Of a stretch of DNA of 43,539 bases, positions 8,054-16,702 are shown piece after piece (within the stretch, counting starts at the first letter, position 1; each line of letters opens with the position of its first letter). The translations under genes were made by a program, and so were the position numbers. Source of the DNA: UBA5336 sp964506685 (GTDB lineage: Bacteria; Pseudomonadota; Alphaproteobacteria; Caulobacterales; Hyphomonadaceae). The DNA lies in assembly GCA_964506685.1 (NCBI GenBank), contig CAZDMQ010000020.1, forward strand, positions 1 through 43,539, read 5' to 3'. The notes under the pieces were generated by a model. That model saw nothing but the letters and a program-made list of their open reading frames with translations, made no database searches and had not been told where the DNA came from.

Positions 8054-8721
8054 GCCTGCAGGCGGTAACCCGCACCACGGACCGTGTGCAGCAGCGGCTC
8101 GTCAAAATCCTTGTCGATCTTCGCACGCAGCCGGGAGACATGCACATCAATGACATTGGTCTGGGGATCGAAGTGATAGTCCCAGACTTTCTCCAGCAAC
8201 ATGGTGCGGGTCACCACCTGGCCGGAATTGCGCATCAGGTATTCCAGCAGCCGGAACTCCCGCGGCTGCAGGTCGATTTTCTGCTCGCCCCGGCGCACCT
8301 TGCGCGAGAGCAGGTCCATTTCCAGGTCACCCGCCTTCAGCGTGGTGATCGGGGCATCGCCCTGCTGGCGGCGGCCGAGAACCTCAACCCGGGCCAGGAG
8401 TTCCGCCGGCGCAGGCGGTTTGGACAGGTAGTCATCCCCCCCGGCCCGGAGGCCTTCGACCCGCTGGTCGACGTCGCCGAGATTGGTCAGGAACAGCACC
8501 GGTACGTTGCCACCCCCATCGCGGTATTCCTGAACGAGTGTCAGGCCGTCCTTCCTGGGGAGCATACGATCGACGATCAGGATATCGAATTCACCATCAC
8601 GGGCGGCACGCAGCCCGCTATCGCCGTCATTGGCGATCTCGACCTCGTGGCTCGCCTCGCGAAGAATTCTCGCGATGAAATCGGCGCTTTCCTGTTCGTC
8701 CTCTATGACGAGTAGTTGCAT
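8050..8721 (-). CDS. OmpR/PhoB-family response regulator
   Basis: The 223-residue regulator has a receiver domain (residues ~1-115) with acidic pocket E7-D8, phospho-acceptor D51 in DILIVDRMLP, a Thr in FLTNLGD, and a Lys in LSKPPAP. A C-terminal winged helix (about 125-222) carries LQPREFRLLEYLMRNSGQVVTR and NVIDVHVSRLRAKID. It binds DNA as a dimer when phosphorylated by the overlapping kinase. It starts 41 bp after the degP stop on the same strand, so degP-regulator-kinase probably form one transcript, and degP-type envelope genes are likely targets (inference from position). Confidence 0.94.
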   Translation of the reverse strand: MQLLVIEDEQESADFIARILREASHEVEIANDGDSGLRAARDGEFDILIVDRMLPRKDGLTLVQEYRDGGGNVPVLFLTNLGDVDQRVEGLRAGGDDYLSKPPAPAELLARVEVLGRRQQGDAPITTLKAGDLEMDLLSRKVRRGEQKIDLQPREFRLLEYLMRNSGQVVTRTMLLEKVWDYHFDPQTNVIDVHVSRLRAKIDKDFDEPLLHTVRGAGYRLQA

Positions 8722-8762
8722 GGGCTGGTCCCTGTTCCTGCACGCCCCCGTGCGCCCTTTCG

Positions 8763-10304
8763 CTAGTCCACCTCCACCGTGATGAAAGTGGTGATTTCGG
8801 AGCTCTGGATCGCCAGCAGGACGCGTTCGCGACCGGCCTGACGTGCATCCTCGAGCGCAGCTTCCATGTCCTCGACCGAGCTGACCGGATCGCCGTTGAC
8901 CTCCAGGATCGCCATCCCGGGCCGGACGCCAGCCTTGTCGAGGACACCGCCGGGCTCGACATCCGTGACATACAATCCCGGCTCATCGGCGGCAAGATCC
9001 AGCCGCTCCCGCAAGGACGAGGTCAGAGGCGCGAAGGACCCTTCCAGGGGGCCGGCGCTCCCCTTTTCGTCGGAGTCCGAGGGTTCGCTCTGGCCGAGGG
9101 CCGCCTGCGGATTGTCCGGACGCTCGCCGACCGTGACGTTGATGGTCATATTCTCGCCGTCGCGCAGGATGCCGAATTCATTGGTCGATCCGGCGATCAG
9201 CGCACCGACAGCTCGGGTCAGGCGGGTGGAATCGCGGACCGTGCGGCCGTTCACCGACAGCACGATGTCGCCGCGTCGGAGACCGGCCTTGTCGGCAGGG
9301 CTGCCGTCGGTGACGTCGTTGATGATCGCACCCTGATCGGACGCCAGTTCGAGGCTTTCGGCAATGTCCTCACGGACATCGGAGATCGTGACGCCGAGCC
9401 AGCCACGTGACACCCGGCCATCGCGGATCAGCGTGTCGGTGATTGTCTTGGCAAGATCTGACGGAATGGCAAAACCGATACCGACGGATCCGCCGGTCGG
9501 GGAGAAGATCGCGGTATTGACCCCGATCACACGGCCTTCGAGGTCGAAGGTCGGACCGCCCGAATTGCCCCGGTTGATGGCCGCATCGATCTGCAGAAAG
9601 TCCGTGTAGGGATTGGACGACCCGCCGATCTCGCGATCATCGGCCGACACGATACCTGCGGTCGCCGTTCCGCCCAGGCCAAAGGGATTGCCGAGCGCGA
9701 CCACCCAGTCGCCGCGACGCAGCTCTGCCGTGGTGCCGAATTCGACGAAGGGGAAGGTACGGTCCGTGTCGACGCGGAGAACGGCAAGGTCGGTCTGCGG
9801 ATCGGTACCGATCAGTTCCGCATCGTAGGTTTGACCGTCTTCGAGGGCGATCTCGATCTCGGTCGCGCCTTCGACAACGTGATTGTTGGTGACGATGTAA
9901 CCATCGCCGGAGATGAAGAAGCCGGACCCGAGGGACCGCGCCTCACGGGTCCGCGGACCACCATCATCGCCGTCGCCGTCGCCGTCCTCGCCTTCCTCAC
10001 CGCGACGACGCTCCATGAACTCCTCGAAACCGGGCATGCCGCGGAACCGTTCCATGAAACGGTCCATGTCGCCGAGGTCCGAGACTTCCTGCTCGGACAC
10101 CACATTGACGCTGACTACAGCCGGGCTGACCTGTTCGATCAGGTCGGCAAAACTCATGGGCGCATTGGCCGGCGGCTCAAGCTGGATGGGCTGGGCGTCA
10201 GAGGTCGTGAGATAGGCCGGTGCAAGAAGAATGGCGCCGGTCGCTGCCGCGCCGACAAGCGCGCCGACCATCGCCGTCGTGGAAAGGCCAAACCGTTCTT
10301 TCAT
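8763..10304 (-). CDS. degP: DegP/Do-family periplasmic serine protease with two PDZ domains
   Basis: This 513-residue HtrA-family protease-chaperone has an N-terminal signal/anchor (TTAMVGALVGAAATGAILLA, about 9-28), then a trypsin-like domain with the catalytic triad H142 (TNNHVVEG), D172 (TDLAVLRV) and S248 (RGNSGGPTF). PDZ1 (about 290-390, with GWLGVTISDV) and PDZ2 (about 420-513, with GGVLDKAGVRPGMAIL) follow. The loop before the catalytic domain carries an unusually acidic Gly/Asp run (about 103-116). It degrades or holds misfolded envelope proteins. A GGAG site lies 12 nt before the ATG. The preceding 135-bp gap (10305-10439) is AT-richer than its surroundings and presumably holds the promoter, but I could not define -35/-10 boxes. 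Placement after the cyc genes is conserved in rhizobia. Confidence 0.94.
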   Translation of the reverse strand: MKERFGLSTTAMVGALVGAAATGAILLAPAYLTTSDAQPIQLEPPANAPMSFADLIEQVSPAVVSVNVVSEQEVSDLGDMDRFMERFRGMPGFEEFMERRRGEEGEDGDGDGDDGGPRTREARSLGSGFFISGDGYIVTNNHVVEGATEIEIALEDGQTYDAELIGTDPQTDLAVLRVDTDRTFPFVEFGTTAELRRGDWVVALGNPFGLGGTATAGIVSADDREIGGSSNPYTDFLQIDAAINRGNSGGPTFDLEGRVIGVNTAIFSPTGGSVGIGFAIPSDLAKTITDTLIRDGRVSRGWLGVTISDVREDIAESLELASDQGAIINDVTDGSPADKAGLRRGDIVLSVNGRTVRDSTRLTRAVGALIAGSTNEFGILRDGENMTINVTVGERPDNPQAALGQSEPSDSDEKGSAGPLEGSFAPLTSSLRERLDLAADEPGLYVTDVEPGGVLDKAGVRPGMAILEVNGDPVSSVEDMEAALEDARQAGRERVLLAIQSSEITTFITVEVD

Positions 10305-10439
10305 CGTGTCGCAAGCTCCAGTTTTACTGAGGGTTTCAAGGCTCGGACGATTATGTGTCTAAGCCTGATCGATCCGGATTTGTTATTAAACATCATCCAT
10401 TCATGTGTCGCCAATTGGGCGAACGTCCAGCAGGGCAAG

Positions 10440-11669
10440 TCATTGTTCGACAAGGGATGTGCGTATGTGAGCCGGATCATGCAAGGTGCGGTGGACAGGA
10501 CACTTGTCGGCAATTTCCAGCAGCCGCTGGCGCTGGTCATCCGATAGCGGACCATCGAGCCGGATCTCGCGGGTGAAGATGTCGACCTTGCGACCCTGTT
10601 CGCAGTGCTCGCAATCTTCGGCGTGATCCTTGGCATGGGTCAGCGACACGCGCACCCCTTCCAGGGGCCATTGCTTGCGATCGGCGTACATGCGGATCGT
10701 CATGGAGGTGCACGCCCCCAGCCCGGCCGTGACATACTCGTAGGGATCGGGCCCCTGCCCACCACCCCCGACCGCGGCCGGCTCATCGGCGAGAAGCTGG
10801 TGCGGACCGATCACAACACTGTTCTCATAGGCACCATTGCCGGTTTCGGAAACAACCACATCGTGGGGCGCTTTGCCTGCATCCGGTTGAGGCCGACCGG
10901 CATCCGCTGCGCCGATATAGCGCGACGCCCAGGCCGCCAGGGCGGTTGCGGCATAGACGGCATCCTCACCGCGGGACAGGAGATGATCCGCCGTGTCGAG
11001 GCTGATGAAGGATTTCGGATGCTTCGCAGCCACGAACAGGCCGGTGGCGTTGTCGATCCCGACGATCTCGTCGAGCGGTGCGTGCATCACCAGGAGCGGC
11101 TTGCCGAGGCTGGCAGCCGCATCGCGGACGTTGTGCCCCCGCACATCCTCGACGAACTGCCGCCGGATGCGGAAGGGCCGGCCGGCAAGCGACACTTCGG
11201 CCTCACCCCCCGTCTCGATGTCTGCGAGGTCCTCTCCCATCTGCCTGAGCACATGTTCGGCATCGGACGGCGCACCGATGGTTGCGATCGCCCTCACCTG
11301 CTGCATCTGTCCGCCGGCGACAATGACGGCGGCACCGCCAAGACTGTGACCGATCAGCAGGTCGGGCCCGCCATGGGTCTCCCCCAGCCATTCGGCGGCG
11401 GCGTGCAGGTCTGCAATATTGGTGGAGAAATTCGTGTTCGCGAAATCCCCCTCCGAATGGCCAAGCCCGGTGAAGTCGAAACGCAAAACGGCGATTCCCC
11501 GTTCCGACAGCGTTTCGGCGATGCGTTTTGCCGCAAGCAGGTCCTTCGAACAGGAGAAGCAGTGCGCGAAGAGGGCCGTGGCGCGGACCGGACCCGCTGG
11601 CAGGTCGAGCCGTGCGGCAAGGGCCTGGCCATCCGCTCCGGTCAACTCGATGCGTTCTGAAGCTGGCAT
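10440..11669 (-). CDS. Bifunctional alpha/beta hydrolase - OsmC family protein
   Basis: The 409-residue protein is a fusion. Residues 1-255 form an alpha/beta-hydrolase with nucleophile S109 in GHSLGG, a probable acid in HAPLDEIVG and a His in DTADHLLS. Residues ~270-409 form an OsmC/Ohr-like domain with the two redox cysteines in GACTSMTIRMYADRK and DKCPVHRTL. OsmC-type domains reduce organic hydroperoxides. The hydrolase may release a peroxidised or esterified substrate, but the joint reaction is unknown. This fusion architecture is known in Proteobacteria. A strong AAGGAGG site sits just before the ATG at 11669. The gene is inserted between the ccmH and degP homologues, which are adjacent in rhizobia, and has its own 105-bp leader, so it may be separately transcribed. 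Confidence 0.88.
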   Translation of the reverse strand: MPASERIELTGADGQALAARLDLPAGPVRATALFAHCFSCSKDLLAAKRIAETLSERGIAVLRFDFTGLGHSEGDFANTNFSTNIADLHAAAEWLGETHGGPDLLIGHSLGGAAVIVAGGQMQQVRAIATIGAPSDAEHVLRQMGEDLADIETGGEAEVSLAGRPFRIRRQFVEDVRGHNVRDAAASLGKPLLVMHAPLDEIVGIDNATGLFVAAKHPKSFISLDTADHLLSRGEDAVYAATALAAWASRYIGAADAGRPQPDAGKAPHDVVVSETGNGAYENSVVIGPHQLLADEPAAVGGGGQGPDPYEYVTAGLGACTSMTIRMYADRKQWPLEGVRVSLTHAKDHAEDCEHCEQGRKVDIFTREIRLDGPLSDDQRQRLLEIADKCPVHRTLHDPAHIRTSLVEQ

Positions 11670-11774
11670 GGCATCCTCCTTGTCCTGCTCTTATCGAAAG
11701 ATAGAGACCGGCGCGCGAATATGAAATCACGGGACAGTGAAAAGGCCGAACGCGTGTCCCGACGAAAGATCGGC

Positions 11775-12188
11775 TCAGTCCACCAGGTCTTCGGGCGGCA
11801 CTGCTTCAACCATCCCGGATGCCTTGCGGCGCCGGGCGAGGGTCCAGACAACCGCCGCGCCGATCAAGAGCAAGCCGAAGGGCCCGCCCCAGAGGAGCCA
11901 GCCGCCCGGTCCCCCGGCTTCGGGGCGAAAGAGGACAAACTCTCCATATCGCGCTGCAAACCAGTCGCGGACCTCCTCATCGCTGGCGCCTTCGGCGACC
12001 AGCACCCGGACCCGTTCGCGCATATTACCTGCAATCTCCGCAGCCGACTGCGAGATCGGCTCATTCTCGCACGCTGCGCAGCGGATCTCGCGCATCAGGT
12101 CCTGGGCACGGGCCTCCTGCTCGACCGTCAGGTCCGGAGTGGCAGACTGGAGCATTGGCAGGGCGAGGGCGAACAGGAGCGCTTTCAT
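11775..12188 (-). CDS. ccmH: Cytochrome c maturation protein CcmH (CycL)
   Basis: CcmH is a membrane thiol-disulfide protein that reduces the CxxC of apocytochrome c or hands it to CcmF for haem ligation. The 137-residue protein has a signal peptide (MKALLFALALPMLQS) and the family motif REIRCAACENEPISQS with C37 and C40, where the usual form is LRCxxCQNQ. A three-helix periplasmic domain (SDEEVRDWFAARYGEFVLFRP) precedes a C-terminal membrane helix (about 95-117) and a short basic cytoplasmic tail. It lies 6 bp after ccmF. No ccmG (dsbE) gene lies between them; this matches the cycHJKL arrangement, where ccmG is encoded elsewhere. Confidence 0.94.
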   Translation of the reverse strand: MKALLFALALPMLQSATPDLTVEQEARAQDLMREIRCAACENEPISQSAAEIAGNMRERVRVLVAEGASDEEVRDWFAARYGEFVLFRPEAGGPGGWLLWGGPFGLLLIGAAVVWTLARRRKASGMVEAVPPEDLVD

Positions 12189-12194
12189 CTGCAG

Positions 12195-14150
12195 CTATTC
12201 CGCCGGCAACGGGGATGCGGTTGCCGTGCCGGTATCGGTGCCATGACCCGCACCGGCATCTGCCGTCCGGCGACGGGGCCGCGTCGTCAGCGCCAGCAGG
12301 CCGGACAGCCCCATCACCAGAACGCCGAAAAAGACAAGGTCGACCAGCGGGTTGTAATAGGCCCGGAACGTCCACCGGACGGTCCCGTCAATCACCCGGC
12401 GATCACCGAGGGCGAGATAGAGATCGCCGGTTACGGTCTTGTGGATCGCCGTTTCCGTGGTGGGCATCTGGGCGGCGGGGTAGAAGCGCTTCGCAGGGTC
12501 CACGCGGGCCGAACGTCCGCCCTGCTCGACGATAAGGCTTGCCTGGTCGGCATACCAGTTCGGGCCTTCGGTCATGGTCATGTCATCGAGCGTCACCGTC
12601 CAGCCGGCGACCCGGGCGCTTTCCCCGAGCGCGAGGTCGAGCGTGGTCTCATACCGGGCCGAGGTCTCGACGACCGCGCCGATAATGAACAGGCCAAGCC
12701 CGATATGGGCGAAGGTCATGGCGAAGACCCGGCGCGGCAGGCGAATAACTGCCGGCCACACCACGGCGCGGCGCCTGAGTTCGATGACCGCGCCTGCGAC
12801 CAGCCAGATGCCAAGCGCCAGCCCGAACGCCGCCCCCAGCGGGATGTCGAACGCGGCAACCCCCAGCACGGCAAACACTCCGACCAGTCCGGCGAAGCCA
12901 GCCGCCCATTTCCACACCCCGGCCAGGTCCGCCCTGCCCCATCGCCAACCCTGCACGACCGGCAGGAACAGGAGCGCAATCGCCATGATCGGCGTGAAGG
13001 TGAGATTGAAGTAGGGCTCGCCGACCGACATCTGCCGGCCAAACGCTTCGGCAATCAGCGGGAACAGCGTGCCAAGCAGGACGGTCGCCGTGGCGACGAC
13101 GAGGATCACGTTGTTGGCAGCCAGTGCGCCCTCGCGGCTGGCCAGCAGCCAGTCCGGGCCGGCGCTGAGACGGTGGGCCCGGAGAGCGAACAGCCCCAGC
13201 GCAAAGCCGCCATAGGCCATCAGCCCGATCAGCAGGAGCAGGCCGCGCGTCGGATCAACCGCGAAGGCATGCACGGAGGTCAGCACGCCCGAGCGCACGA
13301 GGAACGCGCCAAGGATCGAGAAACAATAGGTGAGCACCGCCAGCAGCACGGTCCAGGCACCGAAACTGCCGCGTTTTTCCGTCACGAGCAGCGAATGCAT
13401 CAGGGCCGCACCCAGCAGCCATGGCATGAAGGAGGCGTTCTCGACAGGGTCCCAGAACCACCAGCCGCCCCAGCCAAGCTCGTAATACGCCCAGTAGGAC
13501 CCGAGCAGGATCCCGAGGGTGAGCGGTACGAAGGCCGCCATGGCCCAGGGCCTTGCAATCCGTGCCCAGTCCCGGTCGATCCGGCCCTCGATCAGCCCCG
13601 CCGCTGCCAGGGAGAAGACGAAGGAGTAGCCAACATAACCGAGGTATAGCATGGGCGGGTGGAAGGCGAGGGCGGGATCCTGCAGCAGCGGGTTCAGCCC
13701 GGCCCCCTGCAGCGGCGCCGGGTCGAGCCTCAGGAACGGGCTGGACGCAAACAGCAAGTAGGCCAGCGAACCGGCGGACAGCATGCCCTGCGTGCCGATG
13801 GCCAGCGCCTCGAACCGGTGGCGACCGGTTCGCATCAGGGCTGCGCCTGCCGCGCCGAAGCCAAGCGTGACCAGGCACCACAGCGCCATCGAGCCCTCAT
13901 GATTCCCCCAGGTCCCCGCAATCTTGTACAGCAGGGGCTTGAGGGTGTGGGAGTGGTTGAAGACCAGCGCCGCAGAGAAGTCCGACTGCGCAAAGACCGT
14001 CACGAGGCTGGCGAAGGCGACCAGCATGGCGGCGAAACCCGACAGGGCGAACTGACCGGCGGCCGCGCGGTGCCCTGCGAGACCCGCAACCGTCTGGCTG
14101 AGGGCGAGACCGAAAGCGAGGAAGGCGGCGAAATGACCGATCTCGATCAT
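12195..14150 (-). CDS. ccmF: Haem lyase subunit CcmF (CycK)
   Basis: This 651-residue polytopic membrane protein ligates haem to apocytochrome c in System I. The signature tryptophan-rich WWD domain is plain: WGGWWFWDPVENASFMPW (about 230-247). Conserved histidine-bearing loops surround it, including FNHSHTLKPLLYKIAGTWGNHEGS near residue 65-88 and FHPPMLYLGYVGYS near 152-165. About 14-15 hydrophobic helices can be counted, and the large periplasmic domain lies near the C-terminus. The start overlaps ccmE by an ATGA and the stop is 6 bp from ccmH, so the three genes are tightly coupled. It works with CcmE (haem donor) and CcmH/CcmI (apocytochrome delivery). Confidence 0.96.
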   Translation of the reverse strand: MIEIGHFAAFLAFGLALSQTVAGLAGHRAAAGQFALSGFAAMLVAFASLVTVFAQSDFSAALVFNHSHTLKPLLYKIAGTWGNHEGSMALWCLVTLGFGAAGAALMRTGRHRFEALAIGTQGMLSAGSLAYLLFASSPFLRLDPAPLQGAGLNPLLQDPALAFHPPMLYLGYVGYSFVFSLAAAGLIEGRIDRDWARIARPWAMAAFVPLTLGILLGSYWAYYELGWGGWWFWDPVENASFMPWLLGAALMHSLLVTEKRGSFGAWTVLLAVLTYCFSILGAFLVRSGVLTSVHAFAVDPTRGLLLLIGLMAYGGFALGLFALRAHRLSAGPDWLLASREGALAANNVILVVATATVLLGTLFPLIAEAFGRQMSVGEPYFNLTFTPIMAIALLFLPVVQGWRWGRADLAGVWKWAAGFAGLVGVFAVLGVAAFDIPLGAAFGLALGIWLVAGAVIELRRRAVVWPAVIRLPRRVFAMTFAHIGLGLFIIGAVVETSARYETTLDLALGESARVAGWTVTLDDMTMTEGPNWYADQASLIVEQGGRSARVDPAKRFYPAAQMPTTETAIHKTVTGDLYLALGDRRVIDGTVRWTFRAYYNPLVDLVFFGVLVMGLSGLLALTTRPRRRTADAGAGHGTDTGTATASPLPAE

Positions 14151-14572
14151 GAGCCCGGCGTCTCCATATGCTTCAGCTCGCGCGGGACATAGTTTTCGTC
14201 ATGCTTGGCCAGAAGCTGGCTCGCCTCGAACACGCCTGCCGCATTGAAGGCGCCGGTGGCAACCACGCCCGATCCCTCGCGGAAGAGATCCGGCGCCACC
14301 CCGCGATGGGTGACGGTGATGGATTGCGGGCTTGAATCGATCACGGTGAAAGTGATGAGGGCGTCGGCGCCGTAAACCACCGAGCCCGGCTCGACGAAGC
14401 CGCCGATCTTCGCCCGCTGGCCAACCGCGGGCCCTCCGGTCGCGGCAATCCGCTCCGGCGTGTAGAACAGGTCGGCATTTTCCCGTGCCGCAAAGAAGAC
14501 AAGGGCGGCAGCGGCCAGGAGAAGGACGGCAGCGACGGATACGGTCCAGAGACGTCGGGTTCGGGCTCTCAT
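14147..14572 (-). CDS. ccmE: Haem chaperone CcmE (CycJ)
   Basis: CcmE carries haem covalently on a histidine in the periplasm and passes it to CcmF. The 141-residue protein has an N-terminal anchor (about 9-28), the OB-fold core (GQRAKIGGFVEPGSV...), and the haem-binding motif LLAKHDENYVP with H124 and Y128. The family's N-terminal basic stretch RARTRRLW is present. The ATG at 14572 follows a 74-bp gap after ccmI. That gap includes an AT-rich patch near 14580, so a secondary promoter there is possible but not demonstrated. Confidence 0.96.
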   Translation of the reverse strand: MRARTRRLWTVSVAAVLLLAAAALVFFAARENADLFYTPERIAATGGPAVGQRAKIGGFVEPGSVVYGADALITFTVIDSSPQSITVTHRGVAPDLFREGSGVVATGAFNAAGVFEASQLLAKHDENYVPRELKHMETPGS

Positions 14573-14646
14573 ATGACTGGTTATAAGGCGCGCCGGCCAA
14601 TTTGAAACTGCGTCCTAGAGTATCCGTCCTGAGCGGGTCCGATCCC

Positions 14647-15270
14647 CTAGCGGTCCGTTGGGGAGACGGCCGGTGTCGCAGCGCCGGGCAACCCGCCGTT
14701 TGCCTCCGCCGTGGCGGCCTCGACACGGCCGAGCCAGTCGGCGCGTTCGGGCGAGCCCTCAGGCAGTCGCGCCGTCACCTGCGCCCAGACGGCCCGCGCC
14801 TCGGCCCGCTGTCCCGCCTGCCAGAACGAGAGACCAGCCTGAAAGGCGGCGCGCAATTGTCCCGGGTCACGCTTATAGGCCTCGAGATAGAGCTGGCGGG
14901 CCTCGGGACCGATTTCCCCACCCGACACCTGCGCGAAGGCATCCGCCAGCCCGACCAGTGCAGGCACGTGGCCCGGGTCTCGCCGCAGCGCCGACTGGAA
15001 CGCCCGGACGGCATCGGGCGCGCGCCCCCGGCTCATGAGAAACTGGCCGATGAAATAGTGCGGCTGGGGATCGTCCGGCCGTGTCTGGGTCATCCGTTCA
15101 AGCCGGGCGAGCATTTCTGCAGCAGATAGGTCAGAGGGATTGCGGGCCGCCAGTTCGGCATCGCGCTTCGCCATGGGCTGGCCGGGCAGTCCGGGCGAGC
15201 CGGTGACAAGATAACCGGTCAGGGCAACGATGAGGGCGCCGGCGAACAGGATGCGCGGAAGGGTAATCAT
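14647..15270 (-). CDS. ccmI: Cytochrome c maturation TPR protein CcmI (CycH)
   Basis: The 207-residue protein has an N-terminal membrane anchor (about 5-24), the PGLPGQPMAKRDAEL segment, and then TPR-like helices. Examples are LERMTQTRPDDPQPHYFIGQ, DAVRAFQSALRRDPGHVPAL and ARQLYLEAYKRDPGQLRAAF. CcmI binds apocytochrome c C-termini and delivers them to CcmF/H. The protein is shorter than the ~380-residue rhizobial CycH: only the anchor plus the TPR region is present, and the long N-terminal two-helix domain seems reduced. Its start overlaps the FeuQ-like kinase stop (ATGA), linking the cyc genes to the two-component pair as in feuP-feuQ-cycH of rhizobia. Confidence 0.86.
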   Translation of the reverse strand: MITLPRILFAGALIVALTGYLVTGSPGLPGQPMAKRDAELAARNPSDLSAAEMLARLERMTQTRPDDPQPHYFIGQFLMSRGRAPDAVRAFQSALRRDPGHVPALVGLADAFAQVSGGEIGPEARQLYLEAYKRDPGQLRAAFQAGLSFWQAGQRAEARAVWAQVTARLPEGSPERADWLGRVEAATAEANGGLPGAATPAVSPTDR

Positions 15271-16679
15271 GGACGGGGGAGTATCAGGCTTGCCCGCAAC
15301 CCGCCAAGGGGGGCGTCGGACAGTTCCAGTTCACCGGAATAGAGTTCAGCCAGGTCCTTGACAATGGAGAGCCCAAGCCCTGTGCCCGGCGCGGTCTCGT
15401 CGAGGCGAACCCCGCGCTTGAGCGCGGCGGCGCGTTCGTCCGGGGTCAGGCCCGGGCCATCATCATCGACATGGATGACGAGTTGTTTTTCCTGCCCGGC
15501 AAGAAGCGTGACTGCTACGGTCGATCGCGCCCATTTGCACCCGTTCTCCATCAGGTTGCCGAGCATTTCCTCAAGGTCCTGGGCTTCACCGCGAAACGCC
15601 AGGCCCGGCTCGGCCGTGAGAGTGACAGTGACGCCCTTCTCCTGGAACAGCCGGTTGAGCAGGCGAGCCAGGCCCTCGATCACGGGCTTCACTTCGGTCC
15701 TTGCGCCAATTGCCTGGGCGCGGGCGGCGGCCTGGGCGCGGGCGAGATAATGCTCGACATTGTCCCGCATGGCCTCGGTCTGCCGGCGCACGACATCGTC
15801 AAGCGCGGTCTCACCGCTGGCCTCGTTGCGCAGGACCGCCAGCGGCGTCTTCAGTGCATGGGCAAGATTGCCGACATGCGTGCGCGCACGCTCGACGACC
15901 TCGCGATTATGGTCGAGCAGCTTGTTGAGTTCCTCCGACAGGGGGCGAACCTCGGCGGGATAGTCATCATCAAGCCGCGTGCGCCGGCCCTCGCGGATGT
16001 CGGACACGTCCTTCTGCACGCGCCCGAGCGGCGCCAGTACGACCCGGACCTGAACGGCCATGGCAACCAGCACCCCGCCCGCGAGCACGATCATTGCGCC
16101 GATCAGAAGCAGCAGGAAGCGCCGTGCGAACTCGTCCGACTTCTTGCGATCGGCGCCTGCCAGCAGCAGGGCACGCTGGTCGCTTGGTCCGAGACTGATC
16201 ACCTTGGCCGCAACGCGCAGGGTCTCCCCCGCCGGTCCCCTGGCATTTCCGAGCACAGGGCTTCCGGGCGCAGCCATGGCCTGTTCGAGCAGTTCCGGAG
16301 AGATCGGGATGTCGCCGTCCCAGAGGCTGCGCGGCCGGATCTCCTCGCCGAGACTGCCATCGGCGCGGACTTCGACAATCGCCCAGTAGCGGCCAGAGAG
16401 GGGCGTTTCGTAAACATGGGCCGCCGGGAGGCGGGCAGGGTCCGCTGCAAGCCCCCCATCCTCGCCGACATCGACCGCGCGGGTGAGGTCGACCAGCGTG
16501 GTATCAAGCTCGCCATCCAGCAATTCGATGGTCTGGGCACGATAGACAGCCGACAGGGTGAGCGCCCCGCCGACCAGGACCAGAAGGCACCAGATACCGG
16601 CCCCGATCAGCAACCGGACGGCCAGCGAGGAGGGGGTCAGCGAGAACGGATGTCCCAGGGTCGATACAGCATCACGCAT
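15267..16679 (-). CDS. feuQ: FeuQ/PhoQ-like sensor histidine kinase
   Basis: The 470-residue kinase has TM1 at about 23-46, a ~140-residue periplasmic domain, TM2 at about 187-210, a HAMP-like linker, and phospho-acceptor H274 in NLAHALKTPLAVL, the HALKTP form typical of PhoQ/FeuQ kinases. The ATPase domain shows LMENGCKW (N box), VDDDGPGLTPDER and GTGLGLSIVKDL. The name rests on position: the order PepSY gene, regulator, this kinase, cycHJKL, degP equals the feuP-feuQ neighbourhood of Rhizobium/Sinorhizobium, where FeuPQ governs cyclic glucan export and osmo-adaptation. The target genes in this organism may differ. Its stop overlaps the ccmI start. Confidence 0.88.
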   Translation of the reverse strand: MRDAVSTLGHPFSLTPSSLAVRLLIGAGIWCLLVLVGGALTLSAVYRAQTIELLDGELDTTLVDLTRAVDVGEDGGLAADPARLPAAHVYETPLSGRYWAIVEVRADGSLGEEIRPRSLWDGDIPISPELLEQAMAAPGSPVLGNARGPAGETLRVAAKVISLGPSDQRALLLAGADRKKSDEFARRFLLLLIGAMIVLAGGVLVAMAVQVRVVLAPLGRVQKDVSDIREGRRTRLDDDYPAEVRPLSEELNKLLDHNREVVERARTHVGNLAHALKTPLAVLRNEASGETALDDVVRRQTEAMRDNVEHYLARAQAAARAQAIGARTEVKPVIEGLARLLNRLFQEKGVTVTLTAEPGLAFRGEAQDLEEMLGNLMENGCKWARSTVAVTLLAGQEKQLVIHVDDDGPGLTPDERAAALKRGVRLDETAPGTGLGLSIVKDLAELYSGELELSDAPLGGLRASLILPRP

Positions 16680-16702
16680 GACCGACAGATAGACGATCCT
16701 CG

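Noticed and set aside
11721..13649. A 642-codon + strand open frame opposite ccmH/ccmF
   Set aside because: The translation is rich in Arg, Gln, Gly and His with no hydrophobic core, typical of an antisense shadow; ccmF and ccmH are unmistakable on the other strand.
11775..14150. Missing ccmG (dsbE) between ccmF and ccmH as a possible defect
   Set aside because: The cycHJKL layout normally lacks ccmG, which is encoded at another locus, so this is expected.
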